Source: Natrinema sp. SYSU A 869 (GTDB taxonomy: Archaea; Halobacteriota; Halobacteria; Halobacteriales; Natrialbaceae). From it: DNA of 64,000 nt. Below, piece by piece: positions 38,563 through 48,101 of this stretch. The stretch lies in assembly GCF_019879105.1 (NCBI RefSeq), contig NZ_CP082248.1:124001-188000 (forward strand), in the 5' to 3' direction. Below the pieces are notes generated by a model. The model saw nothing but the letters and a program-made list of their open reading frames with translations. It ran no database searches and was not told the DNA's origin. A program made the position numbers and the translations under genes. Numbering within the stretch: the first letter of the stretch is position 1; each line of letters begins with the position of its first letter.

Positions 38563-40043
38563 GGCATTCCCCGCCGCCGGCTTGAGCGTTTTCGGACGGC
38601 GTGATGTTCTGATTGAGGCGGAACAGGTTCGTCGGGTCGTACTCGTCCTTGAGCGCGACCAACCGCTCGTACGTCGGTCCGAACGTGGACCGCATCATAT
38701 CGTCGCCCTCTTCGAGGAATCCCGGGAAGTTCAGGTACACCGAGCCGTCCGAGAACTGGCGCATGTCGTCGAGACAGTCGCGCACCCACTCGACGTTGGC
38801 GTCGTCGTCCTCCGAGCGTTCCCAGTTCGCTTCGACGCCGAGCAGGAAGGGCGCGTGCCGCCCCGCGAACGCACTGTCCTCGACGCCAACGTGGGCGATT
38901 GCGCCACCCAACTGCCAGACATCGACCGTCGATAGCGGTGACGGTGCTACATCGGACCAGTACGCAATTCGATCGATGCCGGACTCCGACAGGCCGTCGA
39001 GATACAGCGACTTCCAGTAGTAGCGCATCCCGTCGGGGTAGTCCTCGTCGAAGAGTTGCTGGAACTCGACGTACGGCATCGGTCCGCTGAAGTCGGCGAT
39101 CGGCTCGGCGATCTCCCGCAAAGGTGCCAGTGCGCGTTCGCCGTCCGCGACCGAGCCCGCATAACAGCCCGCGATCGCTATTTGGATTCGTGCACCGCGT
39201 CCGGTGGGAAGAGGTCCTCGTCGGGCATCACACCGGACAAGGTGAGCAAGCTGACTTCCGAGGGCGCATCCGCGACGTAGTCGCGGTATGCTTCCAAAAC
39301 CTCGACCATCCGGTCACCCGAATAGAACACGAGGCAAATCGCCACGTCCGGGCCGACCGGGTGGAGGTCGAACTCGAAGCCGGTGACCACCCCGAAGTTA
39401 CCGCCGCCGCCGCGGAGTCCCCAGAAGAGGTCTGGGTTCTCGTCCTCGCTGGCGGTCAGGTACTCGCCGTCCGCCGTGACTAGATTTACGGATGCGAGGT
39501 TGTCACAGGTCAAGCCGTACTTGCAGCGGAGATGACCGATGCCACCACCGAGCGTCAGTCCAGCGACCCCCGTCTCCGAGACGGCCCTCCAGGCGTTGCC
39601 AGCCCGAAGGCCTGAGTTTCGTGGTCCACATCCGCCCACGTAGCACCGGCTTGGACCCGCGCCGTCCGTGTGTTAGGATCTACCCACACGCCCCTCATCT
39701 CAGAGAGATCGATGACGAGCCCGTCGTCGCAGACGGCGGTCCCGGCGACGTTGTGGCCACCGCCACGTACCGCGACGAGGAGATCGTTCTCGTGCGCGAA
39801 GTCCACCGCGCTGATGACGTCTCTGACGCCTCGACATTGGGCAATCAGGGCCGGACGCTTGTCGATCATCCCGTTCCACACCGAGCGCGTGTCGTCGTAG
39901 TCAGCGTCCTCAGAACGGCTGCGCCGTTCTGATGGGCTCGAAAGAGCGCCGCTCTTTCGAACGTCACCGGGACGAATCAGGTCGCCGTGGAATTCTGCTT
40001 CGAACCGTTCAATCTGTTCGGCGGGGATAGCTTGTTGTGCCAT
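38555..40043 (-). pseudogene. FAD-binding berberine-bridge-type oxidoreductase with two one-base frameshifts
   Basis: The N-terminal FAD domain contains LLVAVRGGGHNVAGTAVCDD, with the histidine that covalently links FAD in this family. After a break at the CCC run 39585-39587, GVAGLTLGGGIGHLRCKYGL and LFWGLRGGGGNFGVVTGFEF follow. After a second break near 39190, IAIAGCYAGSVADGERALAP leads to the BBE tail DEYDPTNLFRLNQNI. Adding one G and one A gives 496 residues without interruption, the family norm. Both breaks are one-base losses in short homopolymers. The protein also carries a 19-residue insertion (see 39906-39962). First gene of an operon with DUF7512 and TauE; divergent from a winged-helix regulator. 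Confidence 0.8.
39906..39962 (-). repeat. 57-bp in-frame palindromic insertion in the FAD oxidoreductase
   Basis: Relative to the expected IRPGD-ADYDD sequence, 19 codons (residues 28-46) are inserted between GGTGAC and GCTGAC. The insert consists of two palindromes, TCGAAAGAGCGGCGCTCTTT(CGA) and AGAACGGCGCAGCCGTTCT, separated by 8 bases, and ends in GAC, a copy of the target triplet. A 51-bp insert of the same design lies at 41601-41651. The length is a multiple of three and there is no stop. Confidence 0.65.
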
Positions 40044-40192
40044 ACAGAAGTGGACGATAGCGCGGGTGTTGGCCTCACCCATCGAGCAGGGTTCGGTGTC
40101 AAGAGCACCGTTTCAGGCAGTGAGACGAATTCCGGAGCGTGCACAGGATAGAGTTACTATCAGTGACACCCTTTGTCTAGAGGGTGAGTCAC

Positions 40193-41103
40193 ATGGAGCT
40201 TGATCAAGACGACCAATTGGATGACGATGGCCGTCCACTACCTGGCTCGCCGGTCCTGGAGGCTATCCTGGAAAACGAACGGAACCGCCGCTATCTCGGC
40301 GAGCGTCTGGACGCCGCGGGCGACCGCGTCGATACGGACCTGCTTGGCGACATCGTCCGGCACGGCCCGGTCCTCGAAGTACTGTTGGAGGAGCGGCTCG
40401 ACCGCCGGGAAATCGAAGCGCGCCTCGACGTCTCGCGGGCGACGAGTCACCGCTACACGCAATGGCTCGACGAGCAGGGATTCGTCGAGAAGGTCGATGG
40501 CCGATTCAGTTGACCTGGCGCGGCGCAGTCATCGCCGAGGAGGTCCTCCGGTTCGAGGCGAACGTGCGGACCGCACACAGAATGACACCGCTTCTGGATG
40601 CGGTCTGTGAGGATCACCGGGACTTCATCCTCGAACCGTTCGTGGACGCAACGATCACCGTCGCGGAACCGGACGATCCCTACAAGCCGATCGAGCGATT
40701 CATCGCGCTTGTCAGCAAATCCGACACCTTCCGGGGATTCAATACAACGCACATGGCTCCGCTGATTCTCGGTGAGTTTCACCAGCAAGTGTTCGAGGAA
40801 ACCGACACCGAGATCGTCTACCTCCCGCACATCGTGGAGAAACTCTTCGAGACGTACCCCGAACGTGCACAAGAAGCGATCGATAGTGGACACCTGGCCC
40901 TCCGGACGCGTGATGAACTGCCGTACGGTCTCGCTCTCTTCGACGAACGCGTCGGGATCGGAGGCTACGACGAAACCACAGGTCTCATGCAGGTGTTCGT
41001 CGATACGGATGCACCGATCGCATGGGAGTGGGCTGAGCGCGTCTACGCGTCAGTGAGAGCCGATTCCAATCCACTCGACGCGAAGCCAGATCTGAGTCGG
41101 TGA
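40193..41103 (+). pseudogene. Winged-helix transcriptional regulator, one-base frameshift
   Basis: The first frame (SPVLEAILENERNRRYLGER, VLEVLLEERLDRREIEARLD, VSRATSHRYTQWLDEQGFVE) is a haloarchaeal winged-helix DNA-binding domain with the recognition helix in VSRATSHRY. It stops after DGRFS. The other frame continues LTWRGAVIAEEVLRFEANVR and a C-terminal ligand-binding-like domain ending near 41103. One extra base in TTCAG (about 40507) restores 303 residues with the sequence RFQLTWRG expected for this family. It is divergent from the FAD oxidoreductase operon and is its likely regulator. Confidence 0.75.
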
Positions 41104-41372
41104 TACGCATCGATGTGACGAAACGTTTGACGAACATCTCCGTCACATCACAAGGGCTGCTCTGAAATTCCCAAATCAGAGACGTGATTTGATGCATCCA
41201 GGCGAAGTAGATAACGTGACTACCATTCTCTGGTTGATACCTGCATCCAAGGCGCATATCGTCCACCGACTGCTCGACTCAAAGCGGGTCGTGCTTCCCG
41301 TTCAGACCGTGGGGACTTTTCACGAGATGACTCTATGTGATTGCGTCTCATAGAGGACGGGGGTGAACCACC

Positions 41373-42257
41373 ATGGCAGAAGCAACACCACCAGACACGG
41401 GTAGAGACATGGAAACAGTCACGTCCGCAGACGGGACTGAGATTGCCTTCGAACGAACGGGGAGCGGGCTACCGCTCGTGCTCGTCCATGGAGGTGTCTG
41501 TGACCACAGGTTCTGGGAGTTATCCGATGTTCGTGCCACCTTCGCGGACCACTGCACGGTCTACGCGATGGATTGTCGTGGTGTCGGTGAAAGCGGCGAC
41601 GTCGCCGAGCGAAGCTCGGCTGGCCAACCGGAAGCGTACGCTTCCGGTGACGCCGACGAGTACAACTTGGAACGGGAGTTTGAGGATGTGGCCGCGGTCG
41701 TCGAGACAATCGACGAACCTGTAACCCTCCTTGGGCACTCATCGGGAGCGCTCTTATCGCTCGAGGCGGCCCTGCGAACCGACAACCTACACAAACTCGT
41801 CCTGTACGAGCCGCCCATTACGTTCGACGATCACAAACTCTATTCCGATGAGGTACTCGCCGAAATGGAGCGGCTGCTGAAAGATGGGAAGAACGAGCAG
41901 GTGCTCGTCCTGTTCCTGCAAGAAATCGCCCAATCCACGCCGGAGGAAATCGACGCGCAGCGCTCAGCCCCGGACTGGCAGGACCTCGTAGACGCCGCAC
42001 ACGTCTGGCCCCGCAGCCTATCAGCGATCGGCGAGTACGAATTCGATGCAGCTCGGTTCGCCGACATGACGACACTGACGTTGCTGTTGTCCGGCAGCGA
42101 GAGCCCTCCGCTCTTGAAAGATGCAACGGACCCGGTCCACGACGCGCTCCCGAACAGCCGGATCAGTACCTTCGATGGGCACGCCCACGAGGCGATGCTC
42201 ACCGCGCCAGACCACTTCACCGAAGAAGTACTTGGCTTCATCCGAGAGGAGAACTAA
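41373..42257 (+). CDS. Alpha/beta hydrolase (serine nucleophile)
   Basis: A 294-residue alpha/beta hydrolase. LPLVLVHGGVCDHRFWE is the oxyanion-hole strand and AMDCRGVGESGD the DxRGxGxS turn. VTLLGHSSGALLSLEAAL has the nucleophile Ser123. FDGHAHEAMLTAPDHF holds the catalytic His. The closest families are C-C hydrolases and esterases; substrate unknown. Residues 77-93 are an insertion between ESGD and ADEYN that homologues would not be expected to have, encoded by a palindromic DNA insert (41601-41651). The insert is in frame and sits in a surface loop after strand 4, so activity may be kept. A second start candidate is Met13 (41409). Confidence 0.85.
   Translation: MAEATPPDTGRDMETVTSADGTEIAFERTGSGLPLVLVHGGVCDHRFWELSDVRATFADHCTVYAMDCRGVGESGDVAERSSAGQPEAYASGDADEYNLEREFEDVAAVVETIDEPVTLLGHSSGALLSLEAALRTDNLHKLVLYEPPITFDDHKLYSDEVLAEMERLLKDGKNEQVLVLFLQEIAQSTPEEIDAQRSAPDWQDLVDAAHVWPRSLSAIGEYEFDAARFADMTTLTLLLSGSESPPLLKDATDPVHDALPNSRISTFDGHAHEAMLTAPDHFTEEVLGFIREEN
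41601..41651 (+). repeat. 51-bp in-frame palindromic insertion in the alpha/beta hydrolase
   Basis: Seventeen extra codons lie between GGCGAC and GCCGAC. The insert holds the palindromes CGCCGAGCGAAGCTCGGC and GGAAGCGTACGCTTCC, separated by about 9 bases, and ends GGTGAC, repeating the target GAC. Architecture, target and reading phase match the insert at 39906-39962 on the other strand, although the sequences differ. Confidence 0.65.
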
Positions 42258-42400
42258 CGATCGGTGATCGGTCGCTCCATCATTTCCGGCGTCTGCTCAA
42301 TACACAGTCGTACGTAACGGCTGATTCGAACATTCAACCCCGAATAGAGATAGTGATCCGTGCTGAACACATCCTCTAGGTCTTGTTTGAACGCGTGACT

Positions 42401-43262
42401 TCATGGGTGTGAGTCCTCGATGGCGCGTTCGATGTTGCGAACCGCGGATTTCATGACAAGGTCACGGAATTGACCGAACCAGGTTCTTGACCAGAGCGTA
42501 TCGCCGTATCTGCGTCGGAGACCGAAAAACACCGATTCAGCGTTCGAACGAAGGTGATACGCCCGATCATATATGAGTGAGTTTCTCGCCCACCCCCGCA
42601 ACCCAGGATCTCGCTGCGGAATCAGCGGTGTGACACCTTCCGCTCGCAACTTTGTGCGAAGATCCTCCCAGTCGTAGCCTTTATCGGCTGCGACAGTCGC
42701 AACTCGTCGAGGTTCCGCACTAACACCTGCCAGCCGACCTGTGTATCGTGCGGTTGTTTCATCGAGCAGTGTATATCGAGAATCGCACTGGTTTCACAAT
42801 CGATGAGCAGCGTCGTTTTCACCGCCTCGAACGTGTAGTCCGTTCGTTTGGCGTAGTGCTGGCTGGCTTGGACGCGATCGACGCCGGTTGCGTCGATTGT
42901 CTGAACATCACCGAGGTCATACAGTTCGACGGACTGATCGAGAATCGCTCGCCACCGCTTCATCGGAATTTCCTGCTTTCGCGTACACTCCGTCGAGAAA
43001 TGTGGCACCGTTTCAGGCGTCAGCCCGAGTAATTTCGTCACTCTCGGCATCTCGCGGAGGACGTCCATCAGCTTCCGGTACGGATGGCCGAGATACTCTT
43101 TCGATCCCTGAACGGCGAGAATCACTTAGTCAGCGTAGCCTTCTTCTCCCGGTCGGTAGGTCGGAGCTGGCGTTCCAACGACGGCTTTTGGGCAAGCGAC
43201 ACAACCCTCTCTGTGAAGCGGGAGGTCTTCGTGTACACAACGAACCCGTCCCGCTTCACTTC
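42401..43262 (-). pseudogene. IS5-family transposase, frameshifted
   Basis: A haloarchaeal IS5-group transposase in at least three frames. An N-terminal part EVKRDGFVVYTKTSRFTERV leads to AQKAVVGTPAPTYRPGEEGY and then a stop. A long central frame from 43125 reads ILAVQGSKEYLGHPYRKLMD, VQTIDATGVDRVQASQHYAK and AILDIHCSMKQPHDTQVGWQ. A final frame reads LRAEGVTPLIPQRDPGLRGW, AESVFFGLRRRYGDTLWSRT and WFGQFRDLVMKSAVRNIERA. It is better preserved than the copy at 13769-14421, but not functional as read. Confidence 0.8.
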
Positions 43263-43517
43263 CTAGTAGATTTGGTATTTCCCCCGAGCTACTAGCACAG
43301 CGATACGAGCTCGATCGACTCTCCACTGCTAACGTTTGAGCGTCTAAACAAGGCCCACCCTCTGTATCCATCGCGCTATTTGTGACAGTGTTCGAGAATA
43401 TGGCGGAGCCATTGCTGAATAGATAGCGCGAATGTAGCACGAGATTGGGCTTGATTTTCGAAGGCGGTGATCGCTCAGTAGGTGAAGTAGATCATACTCA
43501 TTCTATTACCCCGGTCG

Positions 43518-44240
43518 TTGAAAGCGTATCACTGCGATGGCCCAAAATCAGCGAAAGATATCGACCCCGGTGACGCTGAACACCGCGAAGTCGGCGAGGG
43601 ATTATTAGAGGAGGAAATGGCACCGAGTTCGTCGATGGCACACCTCTACCGTGGCGAGATCCACCGAATGAAATTTTGGCGTGAACGGCTCGACCGGACG
43701 TCAAACTGGGCGGTTATCGTCATGAGCGGGGTCCTCACATGGGGCTTTTCAGGCCGCAATCGACCACATTACATCCTCTTATTGGGAGTAGCGGCATTGG
43801 CTGCGTTCTTGATCATGGAGGCACAGCGGTATCGCGGCTACGATCTCTGGCGCGGACGCGTTCGGATACTCCAGAAAAACGTCTTTGCGTACGGCTTAGA
43901 CCCGTCCGCGGGGCTCGAGGAACCGTCATGGCGGGAGACGTTGAGCCAAGACTACCGCACACCCGTTATCAAGATCACGAGAGAGGAAGCGATTGCGCAT
44001 CGCCTCCGCCGGATCTACTTACTGCTCTTCACGATTATGTTGAGTGCGTGGGCGGTCCGAATCACCGCATTCGTAACGACGCCGTGGCCGACCAGTGCCT
44101 CCATTGGAGCGATATCCGGCCTCCTCGTGACCGGTATCATCGTCGCACTGTATCTTGTTGCAGTCCTCATCGCCGTGCGACCACGGACGTGGCGGGCTGA
44201 AGACGAACTCCACTCACGAGATATCGGAAAGCATCGATAA
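43518..44240 (+). CDS. DUF2270 family membrane protein
   Basis: The family core is intact: APSSSMAHLYRGEIHRMKFW, RERLDRTSNWAVIVMSGVLT, HYILLLGVAALAAFLIMEAQ, RYRGYDLWRGRVRILQKNVF, and a second pair of hydrophobic helices near residues 165-220. This gives about four membrane spans with cytoplasmic charged loops. Function of DUF2270 is unknown. The start is doubtful: the open frame reaches a TTG at 43518, and an in-frame ATG exists at 43617. If one A is added to the AAAA at 43544-43547, an ATG at 43537 gives MAQKSAKDIDPGDAEHREVG, an N terminus much more like the family. That would be another one-base homopolymer loss. Confidence 0.82.
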   Translation: MKAYHCDGPKSAKDIDPGDAEHREVGEGLLEEEMAPSSSMAHLYRGEIHRMKFWRERLDRTSNWAVIVMSGVLTWGFSGRNRPHYILLLGVAALAAFLIMEAQRYRGYDLWRGRVRILQKNVFAYGLDPSAGLEEPSWRETLSQDYRTPVIKITREEAIAHRLRRIYLLLFTIMLSAWAVRITAFVTTPWPTSASIGAISGLLVTGIIVALYLVAVLIAVRPRTWRAEDELHSRDIGKHR

Positions 44241-44375
44241 CGAATCCTGAAAACCGAGAGGGCAACGGAGGGACGCCATTCGCATTGGAGCGTTTCGAAT
44301 CGATCGGTATTGGTACTCTTTGACGGCAAAGCGGGCTGCAACCCCACCGTTGACGATTATGTAGCTGACTCGCGT

Positions 44376-45374
44376 ATGTCGAAAAACAGTATGGACGATA
44401 TGACCGTCGAATTGGCTGGCCGCCATCCGTTCACGGGATTCACGCGATGGTTCTTGCTCACTGGAAATCGACTCTCGGTCTCGCTCGTCATCTTGGTCGG
44501 GATCGGTGTAGCGTTCGTCGTCGTTGGCGGTTCCGGTCTCGCCACGGTGACCGCACCGTCACGGGTCATGTGGTACCTCAACGGGACCGTCAACGGGCTG
44601 TTGACGCTCGTTCCGATTTCGGTCGGCGTCAACCAGATCGTTCTCTCCCACGAATTCGGCTCGATACAGGACCTCCACGAGCGTCGGACCGACGTCACGG
44701 ACTTTCGAGAGCGCGTCGAGGATCGAACCGACACGCCGGTGAGTTCCCCGTACGCCTCAGCCTTCTTCGGGACGCTTCTCTCATCCGTCTCGGACACTGC
44801 GAGTTCATTTCAGCGCGGACGTGATAGCTCTCAAGCGGACGATCAGATACCGGATGATCTCGAGACAGTCGCCGAAGCGGTCGTCGACGAAGCGAACCGA
44901 GCGAACGACGAGTTGGAAGCGAACAGCTCGAGTATGCTGCAGACGCTCGTCGTGATGCTCAATTACGATAATTCGTCCCAATTCTACGAAATCCGGCGGT
45001 TACAGACGGAATTATCCAGTCGTGACGATGAGCCGACGGAGAAACTGCAGCAGATCAAAGAGCTGTTCGTCGAAATCGACGCTGCACGCCAGTTCCTCAA
45101 AACAGTCGTCGTCGAACGGCAATTGGCGCGTCTCTCTCGACTGCTGATCTATACCGGGATTCCGGCCGTGACGATCGCTGCGATCGGCATCTTCAGGTAT
45201 CCAGACATTTCTGATTTGGCGTTGTCACACGGCGTCCGTGTAGTCGTCGTCGGAACGCTACTCATCACGACACTCGTACCGCTCGTGATATTGAGCGCAT
45301 ACATCCTCCGCGTGGCGACAATCGCCCGCCAAACGGCAGCGTTCGGCCCTTTCCTCCCAGAATCTACTGACTGA
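44376..45374 (+). CDS. Four-span membrane protein with central coiled region, unknown function
   Basis: A 332-residue protein. Two hydrophobic segments near the N terminus (SVSLVILVGIGVAFVVVGGS and LNGTVNGLLTLVPISVGVNQ) are followed by about 150 mostly helical, charged residues, then two more spans (LIYTGIPAVTIAAIGIF and VVVGTLLITTLVPLVILSAY). The ATG at 44376 is preferred to an earlier one at 44310 because MSKNSMDDMTVELAGRH fits a cytoplasmic N terminus. The family is not recognised, although its C-terminal half recurs as a broken copy just downstream (45417-45728). Confidence 0.7.
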   Translation: MSKNSMDDMTVELAGRHPFTGFTRWFLLTGNRLSVSLVILVGIGVAFVVVGGSGLATVTAPSRVMWYLNGTVNGLLTLVPISVGVNQIVLSHEFGSIQDLHERRTDVTDFRERVEDRTDTPVSSPYASAFFGTLLSSVSDTASSFQRGRDSSQADDQIPDDLETVAEAVVDEANRANDELEANSSSMLQTLVVMLNYDNSSQFYEIRRLQTELSSRDDEPTEKLQQIKELFVEIDAARQFLKTVVVERQLARLSRLLIYTGIPAVTIAAIGIFRYPDISDLALSHGVRVVVVGTLLITTLVPLVILSAYILRVATIARQTAAFGPFLPESTD

Positions 45375-45416
45375 TAGTGTTCGGTATCGAATACCGGCTG
45401 TCGGTCCTCGGTCTAT

Positions 45417-45728
45417 CTCTAAGAGGAACTAGCGATTCTCTCGCGAACTCTTTTTATGTGGGCCTGCCAGCAGTGGCGATCGTCGCGAGCGGACTGTTCG
45501 TCTTCACCGCGTCGAACGGCGCGTCCGTGTCGCGCTCGGTCCTCACCGTTGCGGTGCCGGCGATCGTCGCGATCGATTTTTCTTCCGCTCGCCGTGCTGT
45601 TCGCGTTCATCCTCCGGATCGCAACTGTCTCCCAGCGGACGGCCGCGATGCTCCCGTTTACGACTCCAGTACAGGAACGAGAATGGAGCGACTCGTCGAC
45701 TCAGATCGATCGACGACGAGATCACTAA
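45417..45728 (+). pseudogene. Truncated copy of the preceding membrane-protein gene
   Basis: SFYVGLPAVAIVASGLFVFT, then SRSVLTVAVPAIVAI in one frame and IFLPLAVLFAFILRIATVSQ, RTAAMLPF in another, parallel the last two membrane spans and tail of the gene at 44376-45374 (YTGIPAVTIAAIGIF ... AYILRVATIARQTAAFGPF). The front is absent and a frameshift lies near 45575. A relic of a tandem duplication. Confidence 0.5.
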
Positions 45729-45790
45729 TGCGGCTTCTCGAGACGCGCCGGCGAAATCGATCTCGATGGGGCAACGGCCTCTCAACACCG

Positions 45791-47287
45791 TCACACCGAT
45801 CCGCGAAGGAGGACGAGGACGGGAATGATCGTCAGCCGGCCAACCCACATATTTCCCATCAGAATCAGTTTCGCGCTCGGGGAGAGCGAGGGTGTCGTGA
45901 TGCCACTCGAGAGACCGACGTTCCCCTGGGCGCTCGCGACCTCGAAGAGGACGTTCTTCAGTGGCGCACTCCCGTTCGGTATCGTCACGAACAGCGCGAA
46001 GACGCCCGCGAGCAGAAATCCTATCCAGAGGAACGTGATGATCGATGCATCGTAGAAGTTCGCGGACACGTGCTCGCCAGCGATTTCGATCTCTCTCGAG
46101 CTGTCGGTCTCGGGGAACGGTTCACTAACCCGTTCGCGTACCCCTTTCGCGAGGCTCACGACGCGAACGATTTTGATTCCGCTGGCAGTCGATCCCTCGG
46201 ATCCGCCGACGGTCATCGCGACCGTCAGCAATACCATCGCACTGGGCGGCCAAATGGTGCCCATGTTCGTCGCAGTCGAGAAGCCGGTACACGTGATCGC
46301 CGAGACGAACTGAAACGCCACCGTGACGCCGCCTTCAACCGTCGAACGATACACGTCTGCGGTAACGAGATACGCAGCTAACAGCGTCGTTCCGGCCGCA
46401 GTGACGAATAGCAGCCACCGCGTCTGACGGTCAGTGGCGAATCCATCGAGGTTCCCCTCGAGCAGGAGATAGTAGACGGGAAGCGGGATCGCTCCGATGA
46501 ACATGATCGGGAGGAGAACGAGTCGGATCGCCAGGCTGTCGTACGTCGCGATGCTATGGTCGGTGACGGTGAATCCGCCGGTCGACAGTCCGGTCATCCC
46601 GTGTTTGATCGCGTGCCACGGCGGCATGCCGGCGATCCAGAGGAGGACGATCGAGAGGACCGTGAACGTGGTGAACACGCCCAGCATCGCTTTAGGAGAG
46701 GGAATCCCGCTCTCGGACTGTCCAAGCGGCGAGCGTTCCTCGTAGTACTGGTTGAGGACGTTGCCGTCGGACCGCCTGACGACCGACAGGATCAGGACGA
46801 TGATTCCGATGCCGCCGAGCCACTCCAGCAGCGAGCGCCACCACTGGAGCGTCGCCGAGAGTTCGCTCGCTCGACGCGTCACTGTCAGCCCCGTGCCCGT
46901 GATCCCGCTGAGGGCCTCGAACGCGGCGTTGGTGGGCGAGAGAAACGCGCGGACCGTCGGATTCATCGATGGCGTCGCGACGCCGCCGGGATCGAGGGCG
47001 ATGGTTCCGGCGACGAACGCGAACGGGAGCGCACTGATCAGGCCGACGACGAGCCAGACGATCGCTGCGGACGCGAACGCCTGTGCGGTGGACGTATCGT
47101 CGGTAACCGACGTGATGGAGAGGAGCAGCCAGCCGACTGCGTAGACGATCGCTGCCGAGAGGAGTTCGGCCGGAATCGCGTAGTACTCCCCCCAGATGAT
47201 CGACACGGCAACGAGGCTCGTAATTACGCCGGCGAAGCGCGTCAGGACGAGCCCCAGGTTTCGAGCGATCGGCCCGTACCAGCTCAT
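45791..47287 (-). CDS. trkH: TrkH-family potassium/sodium uptake permease
   Basis: A 498-residue ion-translocating membrane protein. The four pore-loop repeats of the Trk/Ktr superfamily can be seen: AAFEALSGITGTGLTVTRRA, HGMTGLSTGGFTVTDHSIAT, FQFVSAITCTGFSTATNMGT and FEVASAQGNVGLSSGITTPS, each with the filter glycine. The family link SEGSTASGIKIVRVV is also present. No trkA gene is adjacent, so the regulatory NAD-binding subunit must be encoded elsewhere. The start at 47287 (MSWYGPIARN) is favoured because the 40 residues upstream are polar and unlike TrkH, though an ATG occurs at 47407. Confidence 0.9.
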   Translation of the reverse strand: MSWYGPIARNLGLVLTRFAGVITSLVAVSIIWGEYYAIPAELLSAAIVYAVGWLLLSITSVTDDTSTAQAFASAAIVWLVVGLISALPFAFVAGTIALDPGGVATPSMNPTVRAFLSPTNAAFEALSGITGTGLTVTRRASELSATLQWWRSLLEWLGGIGIIVLILSVVRRSDGNVLNQYYEERSPLGQSESGIPSPKAMLGVFTTFTVLSIVLLWIAGMPPWHAIKHGMTGLSTGGFTVTDHSIATYDSLAIRLVLLPIMFIGAIPLPVYYLLLEGNLDGFATDRQTRWLLFVTAAGTTLLAAYLVTADVYRSTVEGGVTVAFQFVSAITCTGFSTATNMGTIWPPSAMVLLTVAMTVGGSEGSTASGIKIVRVVSLAKGVRERVSEPFPETDSSREIEIAGEHVSANFYDASIITFLWIGFLLAGVFALFVTIPNGSAPLKNVLFEVASAQGNVGLSSGITTPSLSPSAKLILMGNMWVGRLTIIPVLVLLRGSV

Positions 47288-47549
47288 CGGATTATGCCGG
47301 TCGTATCGACGATGGCGATCCTCAGCCGCAGCCGAACCGGTCCACCCGAAACGGTGATCGAACTCACGAGCCGCCGTTTGTCTCGAGCGCGCATTTAGTA
47401 CCCCCATTCATGCTAAAGGCGACAGACGCCGTCATCCGGATCGTCGAGATGTCGAATTCGTATACGCTGTCGTCTCTCCATCTCGAAAATCACCGGCCGA
47501 CGACGGCCGGTATCGGATCTAACTTCTCGCGTCGCATAGTCGGGGTCGA

Positions 47550-48065
47550 ATGGTCAACGCCTTCTGGCTCGATCGCGACCTCGAGCGGACCGCGGCGTGG
47601 CTCGTCGACCGCCACGTGACGAGCAGCGTCTTCGAGTGTTCGATGGTGCTGACGACCGCGGTCCAGTTGAACGGCTATCCCGAATCCGATTCGCTCTATT
47701 TCACTCATCCCGACAATGAGCTGACGCGCTGGGCGGCGCGGTCGCTCGCCAACTGGGTGTACCTGCGCGACTACACCGACCGAGCCCACGAGGAGTGGCG
47801 ATATCGGTGGGACCACGACCCGACGGATCGCCACGGCTCGTGGGCGACGGTCCGCTCGCTCGACGACGCGGTCGTTCGCGACCTTGAGTGGCCGGCCGAG
47901 GGCCGATCCGACCCGCCGCAACTGACGGGGGAGTGGACGGCTGACGACTACGTCGACGCCTACCGGTACTACTACGCCAACGAGAAGCGCCATCTGTTCG
48001 GCTGGTCGAAAGATCGATCGATGCCGCCCTGGATTCCCGAATACACGGTCGACGGCGAGGCGTGA
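47550..48065 (+). CDS. Conserved hypothetical protein, phage-like family
   Basis: A 171-residue soluble protein. The pattern VNAFWLDRDLERTAAWLVDR followed by HVTSSVFECSMVLTTAVQLN, YFTHPDNELTRWAARSLANW, RAHEEWRYRWDHDPTDRHGS and ADDYVDAYRYYYANEKRHLF matches in outline a family found in phages and cellular genomes. Those members begin with a strand containing xFxLDxDxxxxAxxxxDKHV and contain a THKxHPxxxWxxxSxxNYxWL block. The family has sometimes been annotated near DNA-repair genes, but its activity is not established. Intact and well expressed by codon use; a lone gene upstream of the isomerase. Confidence 0.7.
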   Translation: MVNAFWLDRDLERTAAWLVDRHVTSSVFECSMVLTTAVQLNGYPESDSLYFTHPDNELTRWAARSLANWVYLRDYTDRAHEEWRYRWDHDPTDRHGSWATVRSLDDAVVRDLEWPAEGRSDPPQLTGEWTADDYVDAYRYYYANEKRHLFGWSKDRSMPPWIPEYTVDGEA

Positions 48066-48101
48066 TCTCGAGACAGAATATTTCTGCCCGCGCGGTATAG
48101 T

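Noticed and set aside
46556-47398. 280-residue plus-strand frame opposite trkH
   Set aside because: Antisense shadow with low-complexity Arg/Glu/Asp sequence; the opposite strand encodes a full TrkH.
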